62,103 nt of DNA, taken from Helicobacter pullorum NCTC 12824 (GTDB lineage: Bacteria > Campylobacterota > Campylobacteria > Campylobacterales > Helicobacteraceae). Below, in pieces: positions 6,418-16,000 of the stretch. The DNA lies in assembly GCF_017979475.1 (NCBI RefSeq), contig NZ_JAERIT010000009.1:1-62103 (forward strand). Reading direction: 5' to 3'. The notes under the pieces are model-generated. The model saw only the letters and a list, made by a program, of their open reading frames with translations. It did no database searches and was not told the DNA's origin. Position 1 is the first letter of the stretch; every line of letters begins with the position of its first letter. Both the position numbers and the translations under genes were made by a program.

Positions 6418-7707
6418 TTAACTCCTTACGATTCGAATTAGATTACTTGCATAGCAGTAATAGCTAAACACCTCTGTTCCACTAAATCCACTTTGTGCGA
6501 TTCTGAAATTGAAAGGGGCTTTAAATCCTGTTATCCTGTTTGCATTCAATATTGTGATAGTCCCACTTTTCCCAGCTACACCTCCCCAATTTGCTACGCT
6601 AATTTGGGCATTAGCCGACAAATTAACCATAAAATGATTTCCTTTTCTAAAATCAATAGCAGCTCCAGAACTAACCACTCCACCTAGATTATCCACATAG
6701 AGTTTGTTAGCCAAATGATTATTGCCTGTTGGCTTAACTGCACAATTTGGAATAAGTTTAAAAGTAGTATTTCCATTTAATGCAATCGCCCCATTTGCAG
6801 TGAGTGTTCCAGCTATTGTTGTATTTCCAGTTACTGCTAGTGTTGATTTAGCAGTGATTGCACCATTTGCAGTTAAAGCAGCAGTTGTTGTAGCACCGCT
6901 AAAGGTTTTATTTCCAGCGATAGTTTGATTCCCACTTAAAGCCACTTTAGTATTACCCACAGAATCTACATAAGCCTTATTTGCTACTTGATTATTATCT
7001 CTAGGATTAGTTGCGGAGATAGGTGGAGTTGTGAAAGTTTTAACATCGCTTATGCTTTGGTTGCCTGTAAGTTTCACATTTTGAGAATCTTTTTGATTGA
7101 TTGTCTCATTGATACTTGTAATATCTGTGTCTATATCATCTAATCTTGCTACTTCAGCAGAAAGAGAAGCAATCGTTTGATTAACACTTTCTTTAAAAAC
7201 CTTAAACTCATTCAAAAAGGCTTGTGCTTCAATCTCTTGTATTCTTGCTTCTAAGTCCGCCTTTAAAGTTTCATAAGCCTCTCTATCCTCTGTGATTGCT
7301 TCATCGTGTTTAGCAATGTTTTCATTCACTTTGTTTTGCAAATCATTCTTTAAAGATTCTATCTCTTGAGTTTTGGTTGCAATTAATTCATCAATCTTAA
7401 CCTTAAATTCCTCTTTATACCCTTGCAGTGTTGGAGGAATAGTGTCTAAAACTTCTTGCGTTTTGGTTCTTAATTCCTCTAAAATCTTTGTAGCATTAGG
7501 GATAATCACTCCATTATCTAAGGTTACATCTCCAGCTTCACTGCTTGTCCAATCCCTTATAATTTCTAATTGCTTCTCTGTTTCTCCACAAACTTTTAAG
7601 AGTGCATCAACTGCTAGAGATAAAGAAGTCTTGAGAGTTTCATTAACCGCTAAAGCCTCGTCCATTTTAATAAAAAAATCTTGTAAATTATCATTTTGCA
7701 ATTCCAT
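6418..7707 (-). CDS. tail fibre / receptor-binding protein
   Basis: 429 residues. The N-terminal 190 are coiled coil (KEEFKVKIDELIATKTQEIES). The middle has fibre repeats LTGNQSISDVKTFTTPP / LSGNQTIAGNKTFSG and ANKAYVDSVG / ANKLYVDNLG, widespread in phage side fibres. The C-terminal 90 residues (FRKGNHFMVNLSANAQI onward) would be the receptor-contact tip. The start overlaps the upstream coiled-coil gene by 17 bases. Receptor unknown. Confidence 0.8.
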   Translation of the reverse strand: MELQNDNLQDFFIKMDEALAVNETLKTSLSLAVDALLKVCGETEKQLEIIRDWTSSEAGDVTLDNGVIIPNATKILEELRTKTQEVLDTIPPTLQGYKEEFKVKIDELIATKTQEIESLKNDLQNKVNENIAKHDEAITEDREAYETLKADLEARIQEIEAQAFLNEFKVFKESVNQTIASLSAEVARLDDIDTDITSINETINQKDSQNVKLTGNQSISDVKTFTTPPISATNPRDNNQVANKAYVDSVGNTKVALSGNQTIAGNKTFSGATTTAALTANGAITAKSTLAVTGNTTIAGTLTANGAIALNGNTTFKLIPNCAVKPTGNNHLANKLYVDNLGGVVSSGAAIDFRKGNHFMVNLSANAQISVANWGGVAGKSGTITILNANRITGFKAPFNFRIAQSGFSGTEVFSYYCYASNLIRIVRS

Positions 7708-9349
7708 TGTTTTCCTCCATTTGTTTAATTCCTGTTTCTTCTCTTAAGTCTCCCAATTCAACTCCTGCTAAGAGTATTTTAGAATATAAAGAGGGTTCAA
7801 AAAGCTTCAAAAGTCTAAGCCTTGCTATTTCCTCTCTTAAAGCATTTGCTCTCTTTTCTAATGCTTCTATTTCATTACTAAAGTCCTCCTTTTGTAATTC
7901 TTCTATTTGTCTTTGTAGCTCTGCTATCTCCGCTTCTTTTTGAGATATGATTTCCTCTGCATTCTCTTTTTGCTCTTCTAGCCCTGTCTTTTCTGCTCTT
8001 AGCGTTGTGATTTCTGCCTCTTTAGCTTTTATTTCATCGCTTAGAGCTTTAATCTCTCTATTTAGTGCATTTATAGCCTCTGCAAGCTCTTTGTATGCTT
8101 GCTTCTTTTGTTCGAGTAGAGCCTCATTTTCAGGCACTTTTAATTCTGCATAATGCTTCCTTGTTTCAAGCTTTGGGATTTCTTGATTATGCAAATTTAT
8201 TTGTTCTTGCAATTCTTGTGCTTGTGCCTCTAAGTTTGCTATTTGTGATTCTAATTCTGCCTTTTTAGCTTTAAGAGATTCTAGATTCGCATTTGCATTT
8301 TGCAATTCTTGCTCTTTTAAGGCTTTTTGTGCCTCTAATTCCGCAATGCTTTGTCTAAGAGATTCTAGCTCCTCATTATCTGCACTTCCCGCATTAGCAA
8401 TTTGCTCTTCTAATTGCTTGATTTGCTCTTGCAATTGTGCTTCTTGTGCTTTTAGAGATTCAATCTCTTTTAGCACTGCTTCATTCTCCGCTTCTTTTTG
8501 TGCTAACTCCTCTTGTTTTTTTGTGAGTTCTTGCTCTTTTTGTGCTAGATTCTCTTTGCTAGTTTCTAACTCCAAGCTCGCATTATCCAAAATAGCATTG
8601 ATTGCACTCAAAGTTTGGTTTAATTCCTCTGTTTTTGCAGCAATGCTATCGATAATCTCTTTTAGCTTCAAATCTTTGTGAGCTTGAGAGGGGAAATAAG
8701 CAATAGCAATCTCATTTCTAGTCGCTCCGCTATATTCTTGATTGTGAATAATTGCTCCACCAAGTTTAATGGTAACTCTATATTTTGCTAATCCACAATG
8801 GGGATTACCTTGAAAAGAAAATTTAGAAAAAGCATTTTTGGGTAGAGTGTAAGTTAGAGTTGCACCCACGCTACTTGCATTCCAAGACCATTGACTACCG
8901 GGATTTTGATACAAAGGATAATAACAATAATAATATGAGCCATTGCTATAAGTGCTAGGGGCTGAAATGCTTCCTTGTATTTCATTTTCACCTAGTTGAT
9001 AACTACTAGGAATTGCACTGCTTCCACCACCATTACCACTATAACTTGTAGGAATCTTACCATTTCCATCTAGCCTTAAGATGAAGTTTGCAGAGGTTCT
9101 ATTTCCTGTAATATAAGGCACACTGCAAATTCTATAATCTTTATCATAAAATACAAGCCCACTAATTCCACCTATAACATTGGAGTTGTATCTAGTGAGA
9201 ATTGTCCAAACAATCTCTAAAGGATTATCATCTCCTACATCTGCACCCTCTGCTACTCCAATTTTTTCATTATAACTCTTATCTTGCTCTAATTTCTCAA
9301 TCTCTTTTTCTAATTGTGCTTTTTGTGTATAGAGTTGTGTAAGGCTCAT
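7691..9349 (-). CDS. long coiled-coil tail-fibre-like protein
   Basis: 552 residues. A short N-terminal helix is followed by a globular Gly/Ser/Tyr-rich domain (residues 35-215, e.g. NGSYYYCYYPLYQNPG), then nearly 300 residues of uninterrupted Glu/Ala/Leu/Gln coiled coil built of many near-repeats (AQKEQELTKKQEELAQKEAE). This is the make-up of a trimeric or dimeric fibre shaft. It overlaps the 76-residue gene (4 bases) and the tail fibre (17 bases). A host-contact head with rod is plausible; no enzyme motif seen. Confidence 0.7.
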   Translation of the reverse strand: MSLTQLYTQKAQLEKEIEKLEQDKSYNEKIGVAEGADVGDDNPLEIVWTILTRYNSNVIGGISGLVFYDKDYRICSVPYITGNRTSANFILRLDGNGKIPTSYSGNGGGSSAIPSSYQLGENEIQGSISAPSTYSNGSYYYCYYPLYQNPGSQWSWNASSVGATLTYTLPKNAFSKFSFQGNPHCGLAKYRVTIKLGGAIIHNQEYSGATRNEIAIAYFPSQAHKDLKLKEIIDSIAAKTEELNQTLSAINAILDNASLELETSKENLAQKEQELTKKQEELAQKEAENEAVLKEIESLKAQEAQLQEQIKQLEEQIANAGSADNEELESLRQSIAELEAQKALKEQELQNANANLESLKAKKAELESQIANLEAQAQELQEQINLHNQEIPKLETRKHYAELKVPENEALLEQKKQAYKELAEAINALNREIKALSDEIKAKEAEITTLRAEKTGLEEQKENAEEIISQKEAEIAELQRQIEELQKEDFSNEIEALEKRANALREEIARLRLLKLFEPSLYSKILLAGVELGDLREETGIKQMEENNGIAK

Positions 9350-9576
9350 TTGATTCCTTTTCCATCGTTAATAACTAAAGCTTTTTTGTGATTAATCAAT
9401 TCACGCAAAATAGTTGGAGTTTCTATCTTTTCTAATAGCACTACAAAAGCTTCCTCCTCTTTTAAAATAAATGGTGTTCCTACCACTCCTATTACTTCTG
9501 TATTTACATTTTCTATCACTTCTAGCGGATAATGTTGCAATTTCAATCGTTCATCATTTAGGCTTCTAAATATCAT
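9346..9576 (-). CDS. small phage tail protein, unknown
   Basis: 76 residues, mixed alpha/beta, no transmembrane segment, no recognised family (IFRSLNDERLKLQHYPLEVI). It sits tightly between two tail genes in the late operon (3-base gap upstream, 4-base overlap downstream), so it is very likely real and tail-related. Confidence 0.6.
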   Translation of the reverse strand: MIFRSLNDERLKLQHYPLEVIENVNTEVIGVVGTPFILKEEEAFVVLLEKIETPTILRELINHKKALVINDGKGIK

Positions 9577-9579
9577 TAC

Positions 9580-10080
9580 TCAAACTCCTTGTGGGATAAT
9601 GGCTAGAATTTCAATATCAGAATTGCTAAAAGGTGCTATTCCAAAAACTACTTTAGAATCTTGCAAGGAATAATCCTCACATTTCATTCCCTCTACAAAA
9701 ACATTAATCAATGCTTTATCCTGCGTATCTACTCCACTAGGCAAAGCAAACTCTGTGGTTTGATTATCTCCAATATAACTTTGCTTTGTTACACTCACTC
9801 CCCCTATTAAACTTGTATTTTCTTCTAAGTAACTAACAAATACACTTCCTCCACCATTGATTTCTACTTTTAATTTTTGGTTAGCATTCAAATAGATTCC
9901 TCCCAAAAACAAAAGCTCCCTATCTGCAACAATATAAAGCTCTTTATCGGTGCTATCTAAGACACTAATTTTTACTTTAGAGTTAGGCGTGGTTGGTGTA
10001 ACATATACATTAGCCTCGCAACTAAAGGCAAAAACATTCACAAAAGGGCTAACCCCACCAGCATTTCTAATCATAAACAA
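9580..10080 (-). CDS. phage tail/neck protein, beta-rich
   Basis: 166 residues, mostly predicted beta strands with Gly turns. The C-terminal part (SYIGDNQTTEFALPSGVDTQDKA then INVFVEGM) resembles the fibre N-terminal attachment module seen in phages, in which QTxFxLP and VxVNG-type motifs alternate. It overlaps the coiled-coil gene upstream by 10 bases. Probably an adaptor that anchors fibres. Confidence 0.6.
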   Translation of the reverse strand: MFMIRNAGGVSPFVNVFAFSCEANVYVTPTTPNSKVKISVLDSTDKELYIVADRELLFLGGIYLNANQKLKVEINGGGSVFVSYLEENTSLIGGVSVTKQSYIGDNQTTEFALPSGVDTQDKALINVFVEGMKCEDYSLQDSKVVFGIAPFSNSDIEILAIIPQGV

Positions 10081-11069
10081 CTCCTTTTTTTAAGAGATAA
10101 AAACAAAATCCCCCTATGTTTTAGTGCAATATCTTCTTTTAGCGTTTTGATAGTTTCTAAATCGGTTCTGATTAAAGCATTCATTGCTTCGCTTTGTTTG
10201 TGGTTGTAATAGCTCTTTGCATTAAGCATTTTATTTTCATACAAAAAAGCTATACTTTGGGCGTTATTTACAAACCCAAAAGCTTGGAATACCATTACCT
10301 TAAAGGGCAACCCTTTATCTGCAATAAAATCTTTTGCTTCATTGATTTTATCTAGGGTAGTTTCTATTCCTTTGTGGATTGTTTCAAAGGCAACTTGTTT
10401 TTGTTCTAGCTTTTGTTCTTGAGCATTAAAAAGATTTTCTAGTTCTAGTTTCTCTGCTTTTAGACTTTCATCAAAGCTAACTTTAGCTTCCTCTTTAATA
10501 TTTGTGATAGTTTGGATATTTTGGGCTAAAGCCTCTTGTGCTTCTTGTGCTTTTAGCTCTATTGTTTCTTTAAAACCAGCAATATCGCTTTTAATTCTAA
10601 CCCCAACTTCAACAATGCGTTCCAAATAAAGCGTTACTTTCTCTTTAGCTTCAGTGCTAGTTTTTAAAACTTCACTCAATATTTCTTGGTATTTTGGTGT
10701 AAGGATTAAAGATTCTAAGATTTTTGCAAAGCTCTCTTGTGTATTTAAATCCTTATTTAAAATACTTCTTATTAGGCTTTCTATATCTAGGCTTTCTAAC
10801 TCATTACTAATTTGCTCTAATTTATCTATAATGGCTTTTGTTTGGTTATATTTAGATTCTAGTTCTGCTTTATTTTCCTCAATCAATAAAGCACTGCTAA
10901 TCGCTTCTTCCAAAGTAGTTTTGTATTTGTTTAACTCGCTAGAAAAAGTATTATAAAGGCTTTGTATTGCACTTGAAAGCTTTGTAGCTTCTGCCAAATT
11001 GCTTTCAAAATCTCCATAAGCATTTAATACACTAGCAACCAATTCTCTAAATGTATTGACATTTGCCAT
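10071..11069 (-). CDS. coiled-coil phage structural protein
   Basis: 332 residues, almost all alpha-helical coiled coil from residue 15 to 250 (AEATKLSSAIQSLYNTF; ELESKYNQTKAIIDKLEQ), then a more globular end (FKVMVFQAFGFVNNAQSIAFLYEN). It lies between adaptor-type and fibre genes, so a tail-tube, bushing or fibre-base role is likely. The start abuts the 116-residue gene (1-base overlap). Confidence 0.65.
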   Translation of the reverse strand: MANVNTFRELVASVLNAYGDFESNLAEATKLSSAIQSLYNTFSSELNKYKTTLEEAISSALLIEENKAELESKYNQTKAIIDKLEQISNELESLDIESLIRSILNKDLNTQESFAKILESLILTPKYQEILSEVLKTSTEAKEKVTLYLERIVEVGVRIKSDIAGFKETIELKAQEAQEALAQNIQTITNIKEEAKVSFDESLKAEKLELENLFNAQEQKLEQKQVAFETIHKGIETTLDKINEAKDFIADKGLPFKVMVFQAFGFVNNAQSIAFLYENKMLNAKSYYNHKQSEAMNALIRTDLETIKTLKEDIALKHRGILFLSLKKRSCL

Positions 11070-11419
11070 TATTTCACTCCCTCTTGAATTAATTCTTTTG
11101 TCGTTTTACAAAACAATAAATCCAAGCTTTCATTAATATTTTCAAAATGCTCGGTGCTACCAAACTTCTTGTTATAATATTTGTCTTGATGGTCTAGCCA
11201 CTCCTTAATCGCTCTTTGTTCGCTTTTATTTAATGCAATAGGATTAACTAAATACTTATCTAACTTTGCAATAAAACTATTTTCCCAAACCACTTCAATT
11301 TGAGTGTGGGATTCCTTTAGTGTGTAGTATTCTAATACCCCTGCTTTTTCTTGCTTTTTTCGTATCTCATTAGCAGAGTAATTATGAAATCTACTTCCCT
11401 CTTTTGCAATATATTCCAT
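11069..11419 (-). CDS. small phage head-tail region protein
   Basis: 116 residues, charged, no transmembrane segment; no family recognised (VNPIALNKSEQRAIKEWLDHQDKYYNKKF). It directly follows the adaptor-like gene and precedes the coiled-coil gene without gaps. Head-tail joining or tail completion by position. Confidence 0.6.
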   Translation of the reverse strand: MEYIAKEGSRFHNYSANEIRKKQEKAGVLEYYTLKESHTQIEVVWENSFIAKLDKYLVNPIALNKSEQRAIKEWLDHQDKYYNKKFGSTEHFENINESLDLLFCKTTKELIQEGVK

Positions 11420-11842
11420 TTAGTAATACCCTATCCATAGTGATTCGTCCTCATCACTTCTACTTAATGCCTCATAAGTAGCAAACCTATGTTTCCCTAA
11501 TTCCTCTTGATATTTCTGCTCATAATACTTTCTCCTATCCACAATCACAATGCTTGAAGCCACCTTAAAAAGTAGTGCTAATTCCAAAGAAGTATCAATG
11601 AGTATCTCATCGTCTTGCATTTGTGGGGTAATTGGTTCTCTAATATAATGCAATCTATCAATTTGCCTAAGAATCGGATAGCGTTTATAGTCTTTGGTTA
11701 AAAGCACCACAGGCACTACTTGCATAGCTATATCCCTAAGAGCCAAAGAGATATTAAGCCTAATCACTTCCATATCGTCTTTGCCCTTACTCTCTCCTAG
11801 TAGCAAAGTCTTTAATTGCTTAGAAAACTCCCCTAAAGTCAT
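11420..11842 (-). CDS. head-tail adaptor-like protein
   Basis: 140 residues, immediately downstream of the major capsid gene (ATG overlaps its stop by one base). Helices with LNISLALRDIAMQV and LELALLFKVASSIVIVDRRKYYEQKYQEEL resemble the helical bundle of gp6/gp11-like podovirus adaptor proteins that bind below the portal. The place directly after the capsid gene supports this; family identity is not proven. Confidence 0.6.
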   Translation of the reverse strand: MTLGEFSKQLKTLLLGESKGKDDMEVIRLNISLALRDIAMQVVPVVLLTKDYKRYPILRQIDRLHYIREPITPQMQDDEILIDTSLELALLFKVASSIVIVDRRKYYEQKYQEELGKHRFATYEALSRSDEDESLWIGYY

Positions 11843-12885
11843 TAAGGTTGCCCTGCCCCTGCATTATTGGTGTTTTCGGATACATCAATCCCTACCACTG
11901 CAACAAAGGCATCGGCATTCTTAACAATCAAAGTTGATTCAGTTTCAAACGCCCAGCCTTTAGAAGTGCGGTTTGTTTCGTATTCATAATGATTAGTTGG
12001 GATAAGCAAACCATTTTTCATATACTCAAAATTCCCAGCAATCAGCACACCCTCCATTTTGTGTAACTTAGATAAATAGCGGTGTAATTGCAATTCCACC
12101 ACCCCAAAATCCGTAGCAATTTTTGAAATTAAAGGATTTAGTGTATCTCCATCACGAATAATCCTCCTGTCCCATTGCTTAGAAAAAAGCTCCTCAATCT
12201 TAGTTTTTGTTTCTGCCCCTACAAGAATCTTTTTAGGTGTTTCGCCATTGTCATAAATCACCTGCAAATATTCCATAAGTTTTCGCCAAGTTAATTGCCC
12301 AGCATTACCAGTCCAATTTTGCTTATCATCAACAGCAAAAACATTCCCTCTCCTGCCATTTTTAAAAGTAGTTTCCCCTTTGGCTAAAAAGTGAAAGATA
12401 CCAGCAGAAATGCCCGGGTCAGTATCGCTTGTTCTTGCGTGTGGTGCAGTCCATACACTCACTTTAGGGTCTGCATTATGCCCTAGTCCAAAGAATGAAT
12501 ACTCAATATCTAATGCGTGTTCTTTTGCAGTTTTACCTCTTTTATACTCAATCTTATCTACATTCCCATAAGTCTTAACCGCTTGTTGTGTATTGGTTAC
12601 TTCATATTGATTAATGTGGTGTTGCACCGCATTAGTATTTTTTTGCACTGTAGATTTATCGGTATCTTTGCTAAACTCATAAAGTTCCGCTTGTGGTTTA
12701 TTTTTTGGTTCTCTTAGTTTATCAATATGCCAAGAGTGTGAAATATTTGTTACGCTCTCAGTCCCAATCATTGATAAAATCGGTGTATCATACGCCCCTA
12801 CTTGCACTATTCCATCATACACCGATGGGACTAAGCCCTCCCTACTTGTAGCAGGTGTTTGAAAGGTTGTAGTTGAAATCGCCAT
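11842..12885 (-). CDS. major capsid protein (SU10/DUF5309-like)
   Basis: 347 residues. The N-terminal pattern ATSREGLVPSVYDGIVQVGAYDTPILSMIG and the following HSWHIDKL match the SU10-type/DUF5309 major capsid family (HK97 fold). The C-terminal part (EGVLIAGNFEYMKNGLL) is typical of the A domain. Shine-Dalgarno taggag 6 bases before ATG. It is preceded by a 194-base intergenic region with one copy of the 41-base promoter-like repeat, fitting a highly expressed structural gene. It forms the capsid shell. Confidence 0.85.
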   Translation of the reverse strand: MAISTTTFQTPATSREGLVPSVYDGIVQVGAYDTPILSMIGTESVTNISHSWHIDKLREPKNKPQAELYEFSKDTDKSTVQKNTNAVQHHINQYEVTNTQQAVKTYGNVDKIEYKRGKTAKEHALDIEYSFFGLGHNADPKVSVWTAPHARTSDTDPGISAGIFHFLAKGETTFKNGRRGNVFAVDDKQNWTGNAGQLTWRKLMEYLQVIYDNGETPKKILVGAETKTKIEELFSKQWDRRIIRDGDTLNPLISKIATDFGVVELQLHRYLSKLHKMEGVLIAGNFEYMKNGLLIPTNHYEYETNRTSKGWAFETESTLIVKNADAFVAVVGIDVSENTNNAGAGQP

Positions 12886-12967
12886 TTTTTGCTCCTAATT
12901 GTAATTTCAAAATCCAATTTTTTAGGAATCCTAAAAAATATTTTGAATTTTTACACATTAAAAAACC

Positions 12968-13008
12968 AAAAACTACCCTGCCTTTTTTCTTTAAAATATG
13001 TTATAATA
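12968..13008. promoter_or_regulatory. 41-bp promoter-like repeat, copy 1, upstream of capsid gene
   Basis: Starts aaaaactaccctgcc and ends ttataata; 37 of 41 positions match copy 2 at 19266-19306. On the plus strand it contains a good -10 box (TATAAT, 13002-13007) after an AT-rich spacer typical of Campylobacterota promoters; on the minus strand it lies 83 bases before the capsid start. It may drive a plus-strand antisense RNA, serve as a late-promoter element, or both. Confidence 0.55.
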
Positions 13009-13079
13009 GAAAAAAATTTTGAATAACAAAAAGAGAAATTAGAAAAAGAAGTTCTACAAGAATGTGGGCAAGAAGCCTA

Positions 13080-16000
13080 TTAGTCCTCCTGCTTTAATTT
13101 TTTCCTTAACTCATTGATATTATAGGATTTTGTATTAACAAGCAATGTGCTAAGTAATGATTCTAAACTGCTTCTTTCATTATAAATTTTACTTCTTCTA
13201 TTTTTATCTTGCTCTATTGAATTAACCAAAGCATTTGCCCCTTTACCAAAAGGCGCAGGCATAGCAAAATTAAATAATTCTACTCCCCTATCCATTGCCC
13301 CTTTTGCACCCTCTCTCCTTGTATAAGGACGATTCATAGCAAGATTATAATTGAGGGCTTGTTGGAAGAGTTGTTGAGGGATTCCATTGGTTGCAAGTTT
13401 GGCAAAAAATTCAGGAATTATATTGCCCTTGATATTTCCTAGTGAAGCAAACTCTAATAATCCCAAATGAGGTATCATAGATTTAATTCTAATTGTTTGG
13501 ACATCATTGCCAATTCTAAATATTGGCAATTCACTTCCATAATATCCATTTGGCATATCTCCATTAGTTAGAGTTTGATTAAGCCCCTCATAAATTCCAT
13601 ACATAACAGCCATTCCAAAAAGCTTTTTAATGGGTGCATACTCTCCCTTAGCATTCTTTTGGAGTGGATTGATACTCTTTAATAAAGTTGGCGTGCTATA
13701 ATAAGTCCAGCGAATAAAAGGCATTAACCCCCAATTATCAGCTCTCCTAAGCCACGCAGGAATAGGCTTAGTATAATCAGGCAAAATATTATTAGTAATA
13801 GCTACTGCATTATCTAAACTATACCCCTCTTTAAGATAAGATTTTACCAGCACATATCTAGCCAATGCGTCTTCTGCATTATAAATTCCGCTTAACTTTT
13901 CATCAATTCCCTTTAGAACTCCTATTGCTTTATTATCTGCTTTAAAATCTACCTTTGTTTCTTTATAGATTTGTTCTGTTACTGCATTTAAGTTGCTCCG
14001 ATTAAAAATACCATAATCATCAAGCTCTTTAAGTAGTTTCATATTATTATCATTTTTGTATTTGTTGTAAATTGCAATTTGTTCTTTGGAAGCTTTAGAA
14101 ATAAGATTATTTTCTATAATAGTCCTTGCTTCTTTAAATTTATTATATTCTCTTAATATGCCTCCAAAGTTAGAGATATTTTTAAGATAATCCTTAACTG
14201 CACCAAACTCCCCATTAATCATTAGCAAATTAAGATTACTAATAGTATTATTAAAGTGCGTTGTTGGATTATAGGAGGTTTTGCCTTTTTTCCAAAAAGT
14301 AACTGCACTACTCCAAGCTCTTATATATTTATTAAGCTCATCATCAATAGCTAAAAACTCACTTTTTAAGCTATCAGCAATTTCTTTTCTCACATAAAAG
14401 CGACTTAATGCACCCCACTTTTTACCCTCCAAACTTGCATAACCTTGTGGAGCTTCTACTAAGCCTTTTTTATTTAATACAAGATTAGAATCCTTACTTA
14501 AGTTAGCCAAGAATTGATAGCTATAAATATCCCTATAAATCTTATCTAAAGTTCTAGGTAGATTATAGGCATAGTTATCAATCTGCCCCCATTTATCCCT
14601 TTGCTCTCTGCTCCAATCTCTGCGTAAATGGATTTTTCCATTATAGCTATCATACATTTCCCATTTGCCCTCTATGAATTTTCCTATTTCTCCTGCTTCT
14701 TTCATCTTTTCATAAGTGCTTTGTGAAACAACTTTTGTTTCCCCTCTGTGTTTGCTACCTTGTATCCCCACATCTTTTTGAGATTTAAAGTATCTAGTGA
14801 TAATATTTTTATCAATCTTACTTGCATACTCTCTCATTAAATAAGTGCTACCCATTTCCTTAAATGTTTTCTCATCTAAAAGCCCATACTCCACAAGCTT
14901 TTGACCTGCTTGTTTGATATATTCCCTTTGGGTATCTGCAAAAGCTTTAAGTTCAGGGCTTATTGCTTTTTCATCTAATTCACCTATATGGTATTTAGCG
15001 AGTTTTTGTAATTGCTCTTGTGTGAAAGCCTTATTTAGCATTAAACTTAATTCACTAAGGTTATTGCCTAGTTTAGAAATTTCTCTTTTGTGGTTTTCTA
15101 GTGCATTCAAAAAGGGCTTATTGCGATAAGCTTGTGTGCCTAAAACTTTATTGACAATAGGGCTATACCAAACATTATTCACAAATTTTTGACTTATTTT
15201 ATCTACAAATCCTTTTAAATACTTAGCCTTTTGTTCTTTTAAATAAGCATATCTAGCATTAATCCCCTCATCATATTTAAATCCAAAATTCCTAGTCAAA
15301 TCCTGTCTATCTAAAAAATCTGCATTAGCTTTATTCTCTCTATCCTCCCTTATCTTTTTTAGGATTCCAAACTTCTCATCATAGGCTTGTTTCACTGCTT
15401 GATTTTTAAATTCAAAAGTTTTACCTAGTTTAAGGTTTCTATCGCTATAAAATGTTATAATTTCATCATTAGTAGCATAGGTTGAGGTAATGCGGAGGTT
15501 TGTCTTAGCCCCTATGCTATTAATATTTTCATTATTTACTACAATCCTAAATCTATCCCCTTTACTATTAAACCATTCATAAATCCTAGCACCATTTCTA
15601 TCGATAAAAGGCTCTTTGTATTCTTTGATATATTCTCTTATATTCTTGCCCATATTGATTATTTCTTGTGGTGTTACATAGCCCATTTGATTAGAATCAC
15701 TATGCACTTTTATAATATGTTTTGCTCCTTTGTTTCTATCCCCCATTGCATACCTTATAATCCCCTCTTTAATAGAATCCAAATCGGTTTTAATCATTGT
15801 TGCCATTTTGCCATTATAAGTTACATTATAAATCCCTCTTAATTCTTTTTGGGATTTTAGATTTTCTAAGGTTTCTTGTATTTTTTTAGAATCCCATTGC
15901 TTTGTAAAGTTTGGATTATAATTATCTAATATCTTATAAAGAGCATTTTTAGCCCTTGTATATTGATTGCTTTCATAGATTTTACCCTTGATTTTAAAAG

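Noticed and set aside
8346-8681. Ser/Cys-rich plus-strand ORFs opposite the coiled-coil gene.
   Set aside because: Antisense shadow of Glu/Leu/Gln-rich coiled-coil codons.
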